From Clostridiales bacterium (GTDB lineage: Bacteria; Bacillota; Clostridia; Oscillospirales; Oscillospiraceae), in contig JAJPXY010000065.1 of NCBI GenBank assembly GCA_021205205.1, positions 48,430 through 89,175 of the forward strand: DNA of 40,746 nucleotides. Direction: 5' to 3'. Positions 17,730 to 26,380 of the stretch are shown here, one piece after another; position 1 is the first letter of the stretch; each line of letters begins with the position of its first letter. The translations under genes were made by a program, and so were the position numbers. Under the pieces are notes generated by a model. The model ran no database searches, was not told the origin of the DNA, and saw nothing but the letters and a program-made list of their open reading frames with translations.

Positions 17730-19787
17730 ATGGCGAAATTCAAACCTTCCCTGCCGAAGCTCGGCAGGAAGAAAGCTGAGAAAACGGTTTATCAGGGGGA
17801 CGCCGCTGTCGCGGTCAAGGTCAGGCCAAAGCGGAAAAAATGGAAAATCGTGCTGATTGTCGCCATTATCCTGGTAGTTCTGGTGGCGACGGCGATGATT
17901 TTCCTGCGGGGGCCGCTGATGATGATGTTCGGCAGAAACGCTTTCTCTGCGTCTGATGTGACGGTGTCCACCGTCCAGTCCGCCACGGCGGAGACCGGCA
18001 CCCTCAGCAGTACCATTTCCGCCACCGGCAACCTGGCAATGACCGACACCGAGGATGTGACCATCCCCTCTGACCTGACGGTGGACGAGGTCTATGTGGA
18101 ATCCGGCGACAGTGTCACCGAGGGCCAGACTTTGGCGACCCTGAACACCACCTCTATTGTCAGCGCTCTGCTGGACGCGGAGGAGAGCCTGGAGGACATC
18201 GAGGACCAGTTGGACGATGACGACGACCTCTCCGACCTGGAAATCGAGGAACTGGAGGGGCAGCAGGCGGAGCTGGAAGAATTGATCGCCGCCCTGGAAG
18301 CCCTGCATGACGACCCGGTGGTCACCGCCACCTGTGACGGCACCATCAGCGCCGTTTATGTCTCCGACGGGTCCGCGGCCAGCAGCAGCTCCTCCTCTTC
18401 CAGCAGCGGGTCGCTTTATTCTACCAGTGCGGCCAGCACTGCCAGTGCTGCGCCGGTGCTGACGCTGCTGACTGCCTCCGACAGTTCTGCCTCCGACAGC
18501 TCTGCAAGTTCGGAGGATTCGTCAGGCTCTGATTCCAGCGCCGATTCCAACGCCGATTCCAGTGCCGATACCAGCAGCACAGAAGACAGCAGCTCGACCA
18601 CTGTGGAAACCATCACCGACTTCTCCGAGCTGGAGATTGCCATCCCCGTCACCGGCGACGTTCCCCAGAGCGACATTACCGAAACGGACGCCTATACCGG
18701 CACCATCTCCTGGAACTGCACCTCCGGCGTCTTTAAGGCGGAGACCAGTTATACCGCCACCATCGTCTTGACGGCCAACGATGGTTATACCTTCTCCTCC
18801 GCCGAGCTGCCCACTATCTCCGGCGCGTCTTACACCTGGCAAATCATCAACGAAGGGGACAGCGGGGCCAAGCTGCGCATTGTCGCCACCTTCGGGGCCA
18901 CTGACGCGGACGAGACGGACACGGACGAGACGGACACAGACAGCGATACCGATGCCACTGATGTCACTGACAGTACCGGGACGACCTCTGACATCTCCTC
19001 CAGTGAGAGCGCTGGGACAATCTCTGGAAACAGTTCCGGCAGCATTTCCGGCGGCGGCAGCAGCGGCTCCGTCTCCGGCAGCGTCTCCTCCGGCACGACT
19101 TCCAGCGGCACCACCGACAGCAGCAGTACCTCCGGGTCCAGTTCCAGCCTGTACACCTCGTCGGACGCGACGGCGTTCACCATTTTGAAACAGGACGAGG
19201 TCACCATTTCCGTCAGCATTGATGAGCTGGACATCCTCAACGTGTCCGAGGGCCAGACCGCCACCGTCACCCTAGACGCACTGGAGGACGAGGAGTTCAC
19301 CGGCACCATTACATCCGTGGGCACCGAGGCTACCTCCACCAGCGGCAACGCCAAATACACCGTGGAAATCACCATTGACAAGACGGACAATATGCTCAGC
19401 GGCATGAGCGCCTCGGTGGTCATCCAGACGGGCAGCACGGAGAACGCGGTGCTCATCCCCGTGGCCGCCCTCCAGGAGGAGGACGGCAGCACCTTCGTCT
19501 CCACCGAGGCGGACGAGGACGGCAACCTCTCCGGCAAGGTGGAGGTGGAAACCGGTCTCTCCACCAGCAGCCTGGTGGAAATCACCAGCGGCCTCAGCGA
19601 GGGGGACACGGTCTATTACAACGTGACCGAGTCCGACGCCACCTCCGATGAGGACTCCATGGCGGATATGTTCAGCGCCATGAACGGCGGCGGCGAGATG
19701 CCCAGCGGCGATGGCGGCGGGGACTTCACCGGCGGCGGTGGCGGTGGAGGCGATATGCCCAGTGGCGGCCGCGGCGGCGGCCAGTGA
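17730..19787 (+). CDS. MacA/HlyD-like efflux adaptor with large low-complexity and Ig-like insert
   Basis: 685-residue membrane-anchored periplasmic-adaptor-type subunit of an ABC exporter. A basic N-terminus and one membrane segment (residues about 38-60) lead to a barrel-sandwich half (VDEVYVESGDSVTEGQTLATLNT), a short acidic coiled coil (about 145-195) and the second lipoyl half (CDGTISAVYVSDGS). The protein is then interrupted by about 280 residues: a Ser/Ala/Asp-rich stretch, an Ig-like domain (YTGTISWNCTSGVFK...YTATIVLTANDGYTF) and a second Asp/Thr then Ser/Gly-rich stretch. Barrel and membrane-proximal domains resume at VTISVSIDELDILNVSEGQ and end in a Gly-rich tail. Normal MacA is about 370 residues. 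CAGGAGG lies 7 nt before ATG 17730. The stop overlaps the start region of the ATPase gene. Confidence 0.85.
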   Translation: MAKFKPSLPKLGRKKAEKTVYQGDAAVAVKVRPKRKKWKIVLIVAIILVVLVATAMIFLRGPLMMMFGRNAFSASDVTVSTVQSATAETGTLSSTISATGNLAMTDTEDVTIPSDLTVDEVYVESGDSVTEGQTLATLNTTSIVSALLDAEESLEDIEDQLDDDDDLSDLEIEELEGQQAELEELIAALEALHDDPVVTATCDGTISAVYVSDGSAASSSSSSSSSGSLYSTSAASTASAAPVLTLLTASDSSASDSSASSEDSSGSDSSADSNADSSADTSSTEDSSSTTVETITDFSELEIAIPVTGDVPQSDITETDAYTGTISWNCTSGVFKAETSYTATIVLTANDGYTFSSAELPTISGASYTWQIINEGDSGAKLRIVATFGATDADETDTDETDTDSDTDATDVTDSTGTTSDISSSESAGTISGNSSGSISGGGSSGSVSGSVSSGTTSSGTTDSSSTSGSSSSLYTSSDATAFTILKQDEVTISVSIDELDILNVSEGQTATVTLDALEDEEFTGTITSVGTEATSTSGNAKYTVEITIDKTDNMLSGMSASVVIQTGSTENAVLIPVAALQEEDGSTFVSTEADEDGNLSGKVEVETGLSTSSLVEITSGLSEGDTVYYNVTESDATSDEDSMADMFSAMNGGGEMPSGDGGGDFTGGGGGGGDMPSGGRGGGQ
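18474..18938 (+). repeat. Short tandem repeats encoding the Ser/Asp-rich linker
   Basis: Within the adaptor gene: a 15-bp unit GCCTCCGACAGTTCT twice at 18474-18503; a 12-bp unit GATTCCAGCGCC three and a half times at 18531-18572 (Asp-Ser-Ser/Asn-Ala); and a 15-bp unit GACGAGACGGACACG twice at 18909-18938 (Asp-Glu-Thr-Asp-Thr). Unit lengths are multiples of three, so copy-number change would alter linker length without breaking the frame. Confidence 0.75.
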
Positions 19788-19801
19788 GGGGTGAGTGCGC
19801 C

Positions 19802-20473
19802 ATGATCGTGTTAGAAGACGTCAGCAAGCGGTACATGGTGGGGGACTCTGAGGTCCGCGCCCTGGACCACGCCAACCTCCACATCCGTCAGGGGGAGTTC
19901 GTCAGCATCGTCGGCCCCTCCGGCAGCGGCAAGTCCACTATGATGAACATCATCGGCTGCCTGGACGTGGCGGACGAAGGCCGCTACCTGCTGGACGGCC
20001 AGCCCATTGAGCAGTATTCCGAAAATCAGCTGGCGAAGATACGCAACAAGAAAATCGGCTTTGTGTTCCAGAACTTCAACCTGATCGGCAATCTGACCGC
20101 CCGGGAAAACGTGGAGCTGCCGCTCATTTACCAGCGGATGCCAAAGAAACAGCGGGCCGAGTTGGTGGAGCGGGCGCTGGACATGGTGCAGCTGGGCCAG
20201 CGGGCCAGCCACAAGCCCAACGAGCTTTCCGGCGGCCAGCAGCAGCGAGTGGCCATTGCACGGGCCATCGACGCCCAGCCCTCCTTGTTCCTGGCGGACG
20301 AACCCACCGGCAACCTGGATTCCAAAACCGGTCAGGAAATTATGGACCTGTTCCACGAACTGCACCGGCAGGGCAGCACCATCGTCCTCATCACCCACAG
20401 CGAGGTCGTCGCCCGGCAGGCGTCCCGCAGCGTCCACATCCTGGACGGCCATGTGACAGAGGTGACGCTATGA
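19802..20473 (+). CDS. MacB-like ABC transporter ATP-binding protein
   Basis: 223-residue cytoplasmic ATPase of the LolD/MacB-type (MacB/FtsX exporter) family. Walker [10 protein letters not shown] (near residue 40), Q-loop [21 protein letters not shown], signature [14 protein letters not shown], Walker [14 protein letters not shown] and the H-loop His in LITHSE are all intact, so it should hydrolyse ATP. ATG 19802 has GTGAGGGG upstream; an in-frame GTG at 19784 overlaps the adaptor stop and has no ribosome site. It is followed by the permease gene with an ATGA overlap. Such systems export antimicrobial peptides, siderophores or lipoproteins, or act in stress sensing; the substrate here is unknown. 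Confidence 0.94.
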   Translation: MIVLEDVSKRYMVGDSEVRALDHANLHIRQGEFVSIVGPSGSGKSTMMNIIGCLDVADEGRYLLDGQPIEQYSENQLAKIRNKKIGFVFQNFNLIGNLTARENVELPLIYQRMPKKQRAELVERALDMVQLGQRASHKPNELSGGQQQRVAIARAIDAQPSLFLADEPTGNLDSKTGQEIMDLFHELHRQGSTIVLITHSEVVARQASRSVHILDGHVTEVTL

Positions 20474-21654
20474 TTTTGCAGTCGTTCAAAATGGCGTGGA
20501 AGGCCATTTCCTCTAACAAAATGCGCTCCTTTTTGACCATGCTGGGCATTATCATCGGTGTGTTCGCGCTGGTGGTGCTGGTGTCCCTGGTCAGCGGGGC
20601 CACCACCTCCGTCACCGACACCATCTCCAGTCTGGGCACCAATATGCTCTCTGTCACCATCTCTGACGACAAGGGCAAGCCCTACAAGCTGGACGACCTG
20701 ACCGAGATCGCGGAGGACCCGGAGATCGACCAGGTGGCCGCCATCGGTCAGTCCAGCATGACCGCCTCCAACAGCTCCACCGAGGAGACCGCCACGGTCT
20801 ACGGCACCACTTCCGCATATCAGTCCATTCAGGGGCTGGAGTTAGAGCATGGCCGCTGGCTGAAAACCGTGGACGTGACCAACCATACCTATGTGGCCGT
20901 CATCAGCGCCTCCACTGCGGAGGACATTCTGGGCAGCACGGATGTGGTAGGGGAGAGCATCAAGCTGGACGGCATGGCCTTTGAAATCATCGGCGTACTT
21001 GTGGACGACGATGAGGACAGCAGCTCCGCCCTGCTGGGCTCCAGCTACGATATTTATATCCCCTATACCACGCTGGTGCGGCTCTCCAACAGCGTCTCCA
21101 CCAGTATTACAACCTTCTACGCCTCCGCCACCAGCGACGACACGCTGGACGACGCGGAGAGCGCCTTGGAGACTATACTGCTGGAGCGGTTTGAGGATGA
21201 CGAGGATGCCTACACCATCTACAACCAGTCTACCATTATGGACGCGATGAGCTCTATCACCGGCACGCTGTCGCTGCTGCTGGGCGGCATCGCCGCCATT
21301 TCCCTGCTGGTGGGCGGCATCGGCATTATGAACATCATGCTGGTCTCCGTCACCGAGCGCACCCGGGAGATCGGCATCCGCAAGGCCATCGGCGCCAGCC
21401 GGGGCAGCATTATGACCCAGTTCCTCATCGAGGCTCTTGTGGTCAGCCTGATGGGCTGCTGCATCGGCATCGGCCTGTCCTGGGTGGCCATCCAAATCGT
21501 CAACCAGGTGGGCGGCACCAGCTACGGGCTGGCGGGCAACGTGGTCATCATCGCCGTGGTGTTCTCACTGCTGGTGGGTCTGGTGTTCGGCCTGTACCCC
21601 GCCAACAAGGCCGCGAAGAAGAAGCCCATCGACGCCCTGCGTTACACCGGGTAA
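20470..21654 (+). CDS. MacB/FtsX-type ABC transporter permease
   Basis: 394-residue permease with the MacB topology: one N-terminal membrane helix after the conserved AWKAISSNKMRSFLTMLGIIIGV segment, a large extracytoplasmic domain (residues about 45-255) and three C-terminal helices. The family motif before the last helices, GIMNIMLVSVTERTREIGIRKAIGA, is present, and the tail ends YPANKAAKKKPIDALRY as is usual. It starts in a 4-nt overlap with the ATPase gene. Together with the adaptor it makes a tripartite-like complex, although a Gram-positive has no outer membrane for a TolC partner. A hairpin terminator candidate lies about 208 nt downstream. Confidence 0.94.
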   Translation: MILQSFKMAWKAISSNKMRSFLTMLGIIIGVFALVVLVSLVSGATTSVTDTISSLGTNMLSVTISDDKGKPYKLDDLTEIAEDPEIDQVAAIGQSSMTASNSSTEETATVYGTTSAYQSIQGLELEHGRWLKTVDVTNHTYVAVISASTAEDILGSTDVVGESIKLDGMAFEIIGVLVDDDEDSSSALLGSSYDIYIPYTTLVRLSNSVSTSITTFYASATSDDTLDDAESALETILLERFEDDEDAYTIYNQSTIMDAMSSITGTLSLLLGGIAAISLLVGGIGIMNIMLVSVTERTREIGIRKAIGASRGSIMTQFLIEALVVSLMGCCIGIGLSWVAIQIVNQVGGTSYGLAGNVVIIAVVFSLLVGLVFGLYPANKAAKKKPIDALRYTG

Positions 21655-21747
21655 ACCCGTTATCCGCTCCGAGAGGAGTGCAGATAGGGCGGAACCGCAC
21701 AATTCGACAAGAGCGGATTGCGAAGGAAATTTTCGACAGAACAAGAC

Positions 21748-21788
21748 GCAAAAAACGCAGGAATCCCTTGTGGATTTCAAGTTTTTGC
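21748..21788. repeat. AT-rich inverted repeat between the permease and the converging membrane-protein gene
   Basis: GCAAAAA (21748-21754) pairs with TTTTTGC (21782-21788) and GAATCC (21761-21766) with GGATTT (21772-21777), giving a hairpin with an internal loop. It has no following T-run. The minus-strand frame that runs through 21913-21777 stops inside it. Confidence 0.35.
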
Positions 21789-22784
21789 AACGCAGTTATG
21801 GCGGAAATTTACCGCAAGGCGCAGAAGCTCTAGTTGTGCGGGGATGCCCGTAGATGTCCAAAACGAACGAGCCTGAACTGAGACTTTGCTCTGTCCAGGC
21901 TCGTTTGTTCTGTTATTTTTGCTGTTTCCCGTTGTCATCCAGCATTTTTTCAGGGACGCTTTCAGTGAGGCGGTAAAGTCGCACATTTCCTGGGAAACCC
22001 GTTTGTCGGAGGAGTGGAGGACGTAGCTGTGGTAACTGCGCACCAGGTTCAGTTCCTCCCAGATGGTATCCTCCATCAGGTCCATGCCATTGAGCAGTCC
22101 GGCAGGGTTGACCGCGTCCTTTATCCGGAAGCTGCTGCCCATTTTCCCGGCCAGCTTCCGCAGCAGGTCCTCTATTTTCCGATAGTCCTCCAGGAACTGC
22201 TGCAAATCCCCCTCCTCGCCGCCGGAGCCGTCGATGCGCTTCTTGTACCGTTCGCTGATGCGCTGTATCTTATCCGGGGCCACCACCAGCAGGATGAAAC
22301 ACATGATGCAGAAAATGGTTGCCGATGTCAGCCAAAGGGTCTCGTCCATGAGGAACCGGTGGACCCCCTCCGGAAGCAGGGTGTTCTCCGCGCCGTAGAG
22401 CAGCTGAAAGCCGTTGGCCATCAGGGAAAGAAAGGCCAGCACCGTGATGAAAAGGGCCAGCCGGTTGTAATCCCGCTTCAAAAGCGCAATGGGGTCAGAG
22501 AGGGTTTCGTCCTCCCGGCTGTCCCGCTGAATGTGTTCCAGAAAGAAGATGTACCAGGTCAGCGTGATGCCGTACAGGCCGGCCACCACCGAAGCGCTGG
22601 TGGAAAAAAGGGCATAGAGAGCGTCGGCGCTGATAGTCGTCAGCCTGGTCTGACAGTCCCAGACGATGAGCAGGTGGGGAAGCGTTGCGAGCAACACCGC
22701 CAAAACCAGCATGATTTGCTCGATATGCTGTTGAAGGATTTTTTGGGAGGGCTTGTACCGCTCCATCAGAGGCTTGTTGCTCAT
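21777..22784 (-). CDS. Membrane protein of unknown function, C-terminus probably frameshifted
   Basis: I do not recognise the family. The open frame gives 335 residues: four hydrophobic segments (about residues 23-42, 60-82, 110-128, 150-170), then a cytoplasmic-looking helical C-terminal half with RIDGSGGEEGDLQQFLEDYRK. The first about 280 residues look protein-like. After an A6 run (21950-21945, codons K279-K280) the frame reads a Trp/Thr/Asn-rich tail that crosses a perfect hairpin. One extra A at that run gives MLDDNGKQQK and a TAA at 21915-21913, 3 nt before the hairpin. So the native product is likely 290 residues ending at 21913, and the shown tail is due to a one-base loss, a sequencing error or slippage. 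Preceded by GAAAGGAG before the ATG. Confidence 0.65.
   Translation of the reverse strand: MSNKPLMERYKPSQKILQQHIEQIMLVLAVLLATLPHLLIVWDCQTRLTTISADALYALFSTSASVVAGLYGITLTWYIFFLEHIQRDSREDETLSDPIALLKRDYNRLALFITVLAFLSLMANGFQLLYGAENTLLPEGVHRFLMDETLWLTSATIFCIMCFILLVVAPDKIQRISERYKKRIDGSGGEEGDLQQFLEDYRKIEDLLRKLAGKMGSSFRIKDAVNPAGLLNGMDLMEDTIWEELNLVRSYHSYVLHSSDKRVSQEMCDFTASLKASLKKCWMTTGNSKNNRTNEPGQSKVSVQARSFWTSTGIPAQLELLRLAVNFRHNCVAKT
21862..21909. terminator. Bidirectional hairpin terminator
   Basis: AACGAACGAGCCTG (21862-21875) pairs over 14 bp (one G-T) with CAGGCTCGTTTGTT (21896-21909). T-rich sequence follows on both strands (TGTTATTTTT on plus, CGTTTTGG on minus). It would end both the MacAB-like operon and the converging membrane-protein gene if that gene stops at 21913. 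Confidence 0.6.
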
Positions 22785-22808
22785 GGACCGCTCCTTTCGC
22801 GGGGAAAG

Positions 22809-22846
22809 CAGGCAGGGAACGCCGCAAATACAGCGCTCCCTGCCTG
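22809..22846 (-). terminator. Hairpin after the zinc-ribbon gene
   Basis: CAGGCAGGGA (22846-22837 on minus) pairs perfectly with TCCCTGCCTG (22818-22809), with further inner GCG pairing and CTTTCC after it. The T-run is weak, so it may be an attenuator between the zinc-ribbon gene and the membrane-protein gene. Confidence 0.5.
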
Positions 22847-22866
22847 TTGAAAACTGGATTCAATTA

Positions 22867-23160
22867 TTAGCGGACCGCACGGATCTCAGCGAAGCAGCTG
22901 CTGCAATAGACGGGGCGGTCGCTCTGAGGCTCAAAGGGCACACGGGCCTCGCCGCCGCAGCTGGCGCAGACAGCGGTGAAGAACTGCCGCTGGGCGCGGG
23001 GAGTGCCGCCGTTCAGGCTGGCCTTGCGGGCATCGCGGCAGCTCTTGCAGCGCTGCGGCTCGTTCTGGAAGCCGTGCTCAGCGTAAAACTCCTGCTCACC
23101 GGCGGTGAACACGAACTCGTTGCCGCACTCTTTACAAACCAAGGTCTTATCTTCGAACAT
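22867..23160 (-). CDS. Small double zinc-ribbon protein
   Basis: 97 residues with two four-cysteine zinc ribbons: CKEC (residues 9-12) with CKSC, and CASC with CSSC near the C-terminus. This matches the short probable zinc-ribbon proteins common in Clostridia, which are of unknown function; nucleic-acid binding is a guess. The segment between the pairs (FTAGEQEFYAEHGFQNEPQRCKSCR) is the family's hallmark. GAGAGGG precedes the ATG. It lies about 105 nt after the sigH stop on the same strand and may share its transcript. Confidence 0.85.
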   Translation of the reverse strand: MFEDKTLVCKECGNEFVFTAGEQEFYAEHGFQNEPQRCKSCRDARKASLNGGTPRAQRQFFTAVCASCGGEARVPFEPQSDRPVYCSSCFAEIRAVR

Positions 23161-23264
23161 TTTTTACCCTCTCTTTTTGATTAGTCGCCACTGTGGGCGT
23201 ATATTGCGTTCAGCTTATGCTGGAATCGCCGCTGGGGAAAGGAAACACCTACGCCTGACTGCTC

Positions 23265-23855
23265 TCAGGAGTCCAGCTTGCGCCGGATTCGTTGGATAGC
23301 GTTGTCCACGGACTTGGCAGTGCGGCCCAACTGGTCTGCGATCTCCGAATAAGAAAGGCCGGAAAGGTACAGCTTTAGTATCTCCGCCTCAAAATCCGAC
23401 AGTTTGCTGAACATAGACCCCAGCCGCTCCTGGACGCTCTCCCGGGTGATGAGGATCTCCTCCGGGTCGGTTTCGGGCAGCATGGCTGTGCAGTGGCAAT
23501 TTTCGTCAAAAAGGGGAGTCTCGATCGGAATAGAATCGTTCAATGGGGTATGATGTTTTCCTGAGGCGGACCGAACAGCTGAAATCATTCTGTTTTTGAC
23601 GCAAACCTCCGCATAGGCATGAAAACTGCCCCCTCGCTGGGGGGAATAGCTCCGAATGGCGGCCAGCAGGCCCACCATGCCTTCCTGGGTCAGGTCCTCG
23701 CTGTCGCCCCCCATCAGGAACAGAGGACGGGCGCAGACGCGAACCATGCGGACATAGCGCTGAACCAAGGTCTCTTCCGCTGCCTGGTCACCCTGGGCAA
23801 CCCGGGGGCAGAGGGTTTCATCGGTCAAAATAGAATCATTCATGTTTCGATCCAT
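23265..23855 (-). CDS. sigH: RNA polymerase sigma-70 family factor, SigH-like
   Basis: 196 residues with region 2 (LVQRYVRMVRVCARPLFLMGGDSEDLTQEGMVGLL-type helices, residues 31-65, then FHAYAEVCVKNRMISAVR) and region 4 (LSDFEAEILKLYLSGLSYSEIADQLGRTAKSVDNAIQRIRRKL). The pattern FLMGGDSEDLTQEGM and the spacing fit SigH/Spo0H, the transition-phase factor needed to enter sporulation. The TTGACA/TATACT promoter would start transcription at about 23858, leaving almost no leader for ATG 23855 and about 15 nt for ATG 23843; neither has a clear ribosome site, so MNDSILTDE (23843) is an alternative start. It is preceded by ruvCAB on the same strand but has its own promoter. Confidence 0.85.
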   Translation of the reverse strand: MDRNMNDSILTDETLCPRVAQGDQAAEETLVQRYVRMVRVCARPLFLMGGDSEDLTQEGMVGLLAAIRSYSPQRGGSFHAYAEVCVKNRMISAVRSASGKHHTPLNDSIPIETPLFDENCHCTAMLPETDPEEILITRESVQERLGSMFSKLSDFEAEILKLYLSGLSYSEIADQLGRTAKSVDNAIQRIRRKLDS

Positions 23856-23864
23856 TCGTTTGTA

Positions 23865-23892
23865 AGTATAACATTTTTTCTTCGTCTGTCAA
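23865..23892 (-). promoter_or_regulatory. Sigma-A promoter of sigH
   Basis: On the minus strand TTGACA (23892-23887), 16-bp spacer, TATACT (23870-23865). The predicted start lies only 2-4 nt before the first sigH ATG. Confidence 0.7.
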
Positions 23893-23974
23893 GCGTTTTC
23901 TCGAGATAATACGGAAAAATTACAAATGTTGTACATAATTTCGCTGAAAACGCCCAAATGTCGGCAGGAAACAC

Positions 23975-25039
23975 TCAAAACAGGCTTTGCTGGGTCTGTC
24001 CCTCGAAGGGGATGTGCAGGTGGTCGTAGGCCCGCTGGGTCACGCAGCGGCCCCGGGGCGTGCGGGTCAGGAACCCCTGCTGCAAGAGGTACGGCTCGTA
24101 CATATCCTCCAGGGTGACGGTGTCCTCGTTGATGGTGGCGGCCAGGGTGTCCAGCCCCACGGGGCCTCCATTGTAGAACTCGATGATGGCCAGGAGCATC
24201 CGCCGGTCGATGTTGTCCAGTCCCAGGTCGTCCACCTCCAGAGCGGTCAGCGCCTCGCTGGCCACCCTTTGGGTGATAACGCCGCCGGCCCGCACCTGGG
24301 CGAAGTCCCGCACCCGCCGGAGCATCCGGTTGGCGATACGGGGGGTGCCACGGCTGCGCCGGGCGATCTCCATGGCCCCGTCCTCGTCGATGGGCACGTC
24401 CAGGATACCGGCGGACCGCTTGACGATGAAGCACAGCTCCTCCGGGGAGTACAGTTCCAACCGCAGGTTGACGCCGAATCGGTCCCGCAGGGGCGCGGAC
24501 AGGGAACCGGCCCGGGTGGTGGCCCCGATGAGGGTGAACCGGGGCAGGTTCAGCCGGATGGAGTTGGCGCTGGGGCCTTTGCCGATGATGATGTCCACGG
24601 CGTAATCCTCCATGGCGGGGTAGAGGATCTCCTCGATGGTCCGGTTCATCCGGTGGATCTCGTCCACAAAGAGGATGTCGTTTTCCGCCAGGTTGGTCAG
24701 CAGAGCCACCAGGTCCCCCGGCTTCTCCATGGCGGGGCCGGAGGTGATGCGGATGTTGACCCCCATCTCGTTGGCGATGATGCCTGCCAGGGTGGTCTTG
24801 CCCAGGCCCGGCGGGCCGTAGAGCAGCACGTGGTCCAGCGGCTCCCCCCGCAGCTTCGCCGCCTGGATGAACACGTCCAGATTTTCCTTGGCCTTTTGCT
24901 GCCCGATGTATTCCGAAAGGGTCTTGGGGCGCAGAGAGTACTCGCTCTCATCCCCGCTGGTGAAGGAGGAGGTCACCAGCGGCTGGCCGTAGCCCCCGGC
25001 TTCGTCATACTGGTTCTCCATCTCGTTGTTGATGGCCAT
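23975..25039 (-). CDS. ruvB: Holliday junction branch migration ATPase RuvB
   Basis: 354-residue AAA+ motor of the RuvAB complex, which moves Holliday junctions. Walker [11 protein letters not shown], the [15 protein letters not shown] segment, Walker [16 protein letters not shown], sensor 1 [20 protein letters not shown] and the C-terminal winged-helix segment with [21 protein letters not shown] are all intact. The N-terminal acidic tail ([10 protein letters not shown]) is variable in the family. Its start lies 13 nt after the ruvA stop. Last gene of ruvC-ruvA-ruvB. Confidence 0.96.
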   Translation of the reverse strand: MAINNEMENQYDEAGGYGQPLVTSSFTSGDESEYSLRPKTLSEYIGQQKAKENLDVFIQAAKLRGEPLDHVLLYGPPGLGKTTLAGIIANEMGVNIRITSGPAMEKPGDLVALLTNLAENDILFVDEIHRMNRTIEEILYPAMEDYAVDIIIGKGPSANSIRLNLPRFTLIGATTRAGSLSAPLRDRFGVNLRLELYSPEELCFIVKRSAGILDVPIDEDGAMEIARRSRGTPRIANRMLRRVRDFAQVRAGGVITQRVASEALTALEVDDLGLDNIDRRMLLAIIEFYNGGPVGLDTLAATINEDTVTLEDMYEPYLLQQGFLTRTPRGRCVTQRAYDHLHIPFEGQTQQSLF

Positions 25040-25052
25040 GGTGTCACCGCCT

Positions 25053-25661
25053 TTACTGCATCATGCGCGAAAGGGCCTGCTTGATGACCTCCTCCAGGGT
25101 CAGGGAGGCCATGTCGATGCCCTTCAATGCCTTGTTGATCTCGCTCTGGCTGTAGCCCAGTACGGCCAGAGCCGCGCTGGCCTCTCCCGCCTTGTCCTCC
25201 GGGATGAGCGTCCCGGCAGTGCTGGGCAGGGGAGAGGCGGACTCAAAGACCACGCCCTGTTCCTTGGCCAGCTTGTCCTTCAGCTCCAGCACGATGCGCT
25301 GGGCGATCTTCTTGCCCACGCCCTGGGCGGCGGTCAGCGTTTTCACGTCGCCGGTGATGATGCTCAGCGCCAGGTTGGAGGGAGTGGAGGAGGAGAGGAT
25401 GGAGAGCGCCGCCTTCGGCCCCACGCCGGAGACCGAGAGCAGCAGCTGGAACAGGTTCAGTTCCTCCTGGGTGGAGAACCCATACAGGTCTACCGCGTCC
25501 TCCTTCACCGACAAGTAGGTGAACAGCTTGGCCTGCTCGCCCTTATGTATCGTCCCCAGGGTGTAGTTGGTGGTTTTGCAGGCGTAGCCCACCCCGCCGC
25601 AGTCGATGACCGCCAAAAAGGGGGCGATGTGGGCCACAGTGCCGGAAAGATAATAAAACAT
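25053..25661 (-). CDS. ruvA: Holliday junction binding protein RuvA
   Basis: 202 residues, the standard length. It binds the four-way junction and loads RuvB. The N-terminal OB fold begins [12 protein letters not shown] and includes [13 protein letters not shown]; two helix-hairpin-helix motifs follow ([19 protein letters not shown] and [23 protein letters not shown]); the C-terminal three-helix domain that contacts RuvB is [22 protein letters not shown]. The frame is open further upstream but ATG 25661 has GGAGGGAGG 7 nt before it and begins at the conserved first residue. Confidence 0.95.
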   Translation of the reverse strand: MFYYLSGTVAHIAPFLAVIDCGGVGYACKTTNYTLGTIHKGEQAKLFTYLSVKEDAVDLYGFSTQEELNLFQLLLSVSGVGPKAALSILSSSTPSNLALSIITGDVKTLTAAQGVGKKIAQRIVLELKDKLAKEQGVVFESASPLPSTAGTLIPEDKAGEASAALAVLGYSQSEINKALKGIDMASLTLEEVIKQALSRMMQ

Positions 25662-25689
25662 ACGCTGCCTCCCTCCGTGGGCGTGGAGC

Positions 25690-26211
25690 TTATCTTGTGT
25701 CGTACTTTTTCGCGTCAAAAGTGCGGTCTGCGTTGATGAGACTGGTGGCCGCCCGACTGTGGCAGATGGCCAGGGCCAGGGCGTCCGCCGCGTCGTCCGG
25801 GCGGGGGATCTTGTCCATGCGGAGCAGCCGCTGGGTCATCAGCATGACCTGCTTTTTCTCCGCCTTGCCGTAGCCTACCACGGACCGCTTCACCTGCATA
25901 GGGGTGTATTCGTAGATGGGGATGCCCGCCTGCTCTCCCGCCAGCAGGATGACTCCCCGCCCGTGGGCCACGGAGATACCAGTGGTCAGGTTGGTGTTGA
26001 AGAACAGCTCCTCCACCGCCATCTCCGCCGGGTGAAAGGTAGAGATCAGCTCGTTCATATCCGCATAAATTTGGGTCAGCCGTACCGAAAGGGGCTGACC
26101 CGCCGGGGTGGTGATGGTGCCGTATTGAATAAGCCGGTTGCGGCCCCGCTCCGCGTCAATGACGCCAAAGCCCACGGTGGCCACGCCGGGGTCGATGCCG
26201 AGAATGACCAT
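25690..26211 (-). CDS. ruvC: Holliday junction endonuclease RuvC
   Basis: 173-residue resolvase that cuts Holliday junctions with two metal ions. RNase-H-fold acidic residues are visible: D in ILGIDPGVATVGFG, E in AVEELFFNTNLTTG, and the late D pair in RPDDAADALALAICH. The basic segment KRSVVGYGKAEKKQV is the conserved DNA-binding part. ATG 26211 has AGGAGG 6 nt upstream and gives the family N-terminus MVILGIDPG; upstream codons are only an open extension. First gene of the ruv operon, with 28 nt to ruvA. Confidence 0.95.
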   Translation of the reverse strand: MVILGIDPGVATVGFGVIDAERGRNRLIQYGTITTPAGQPLSVRLTQIYADMNELISTFHPAEMAVEELFFNTNLTTGISVAHGRGVILLAGEQAGIPIYEYTPMQVKRSVVGYGKAEKKQVMLMTQRLLRMDKIPRPDDAADALALAICHSRAATSLINADRTFDAKKYDTR

Positions 26212-26262
26212 ACCGCGCCTCCTGTCAAGCTGCCTCTCAGCCATTTATCAAATCTATGTTCT

Positions 26263-26291
26263 AGTATAACACACATCCCCGGAGATAGCAA
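26263..26291 (-). promoter_or_regulatory. Promoter of ruvCAB
   Basis: On the minus strand TTGCTA (26291-26286), 17 bp, then TATACT (26268-26263) with a TGn extension. It is back to back with the ridA promoter, the two -35 boxes being 7 bp apart. Confidence 0.7.
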
Positions 26292-26298
26292 AGAAAAG

Positions 26299-26327
26299 TT
26301 TACGGAAGGCAAAAAGTGTGGTATAGT
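26299..26327 (+). promoter_or_regulatory. Promoter of ridA
   Basis: TTTACG (26299-26304), 17-bp spacer, TATAGT (26322-26327). Divergent from the ruvC promoter. Confidence 0.65.
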
Positions 26328-26380
26328 AGAACTATCATCAGGGGGACCGTCCAAGTCTCCCGCGAAAAGGAGCCTGCAAT

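Noticed and set aside
18474-18938. Possible CRISPR-like repeats
   Set aside because: Units are 12-15 bp, contiguous, in frame and inside the adaptor gene; they encode a Ser/Asp-rich linker.
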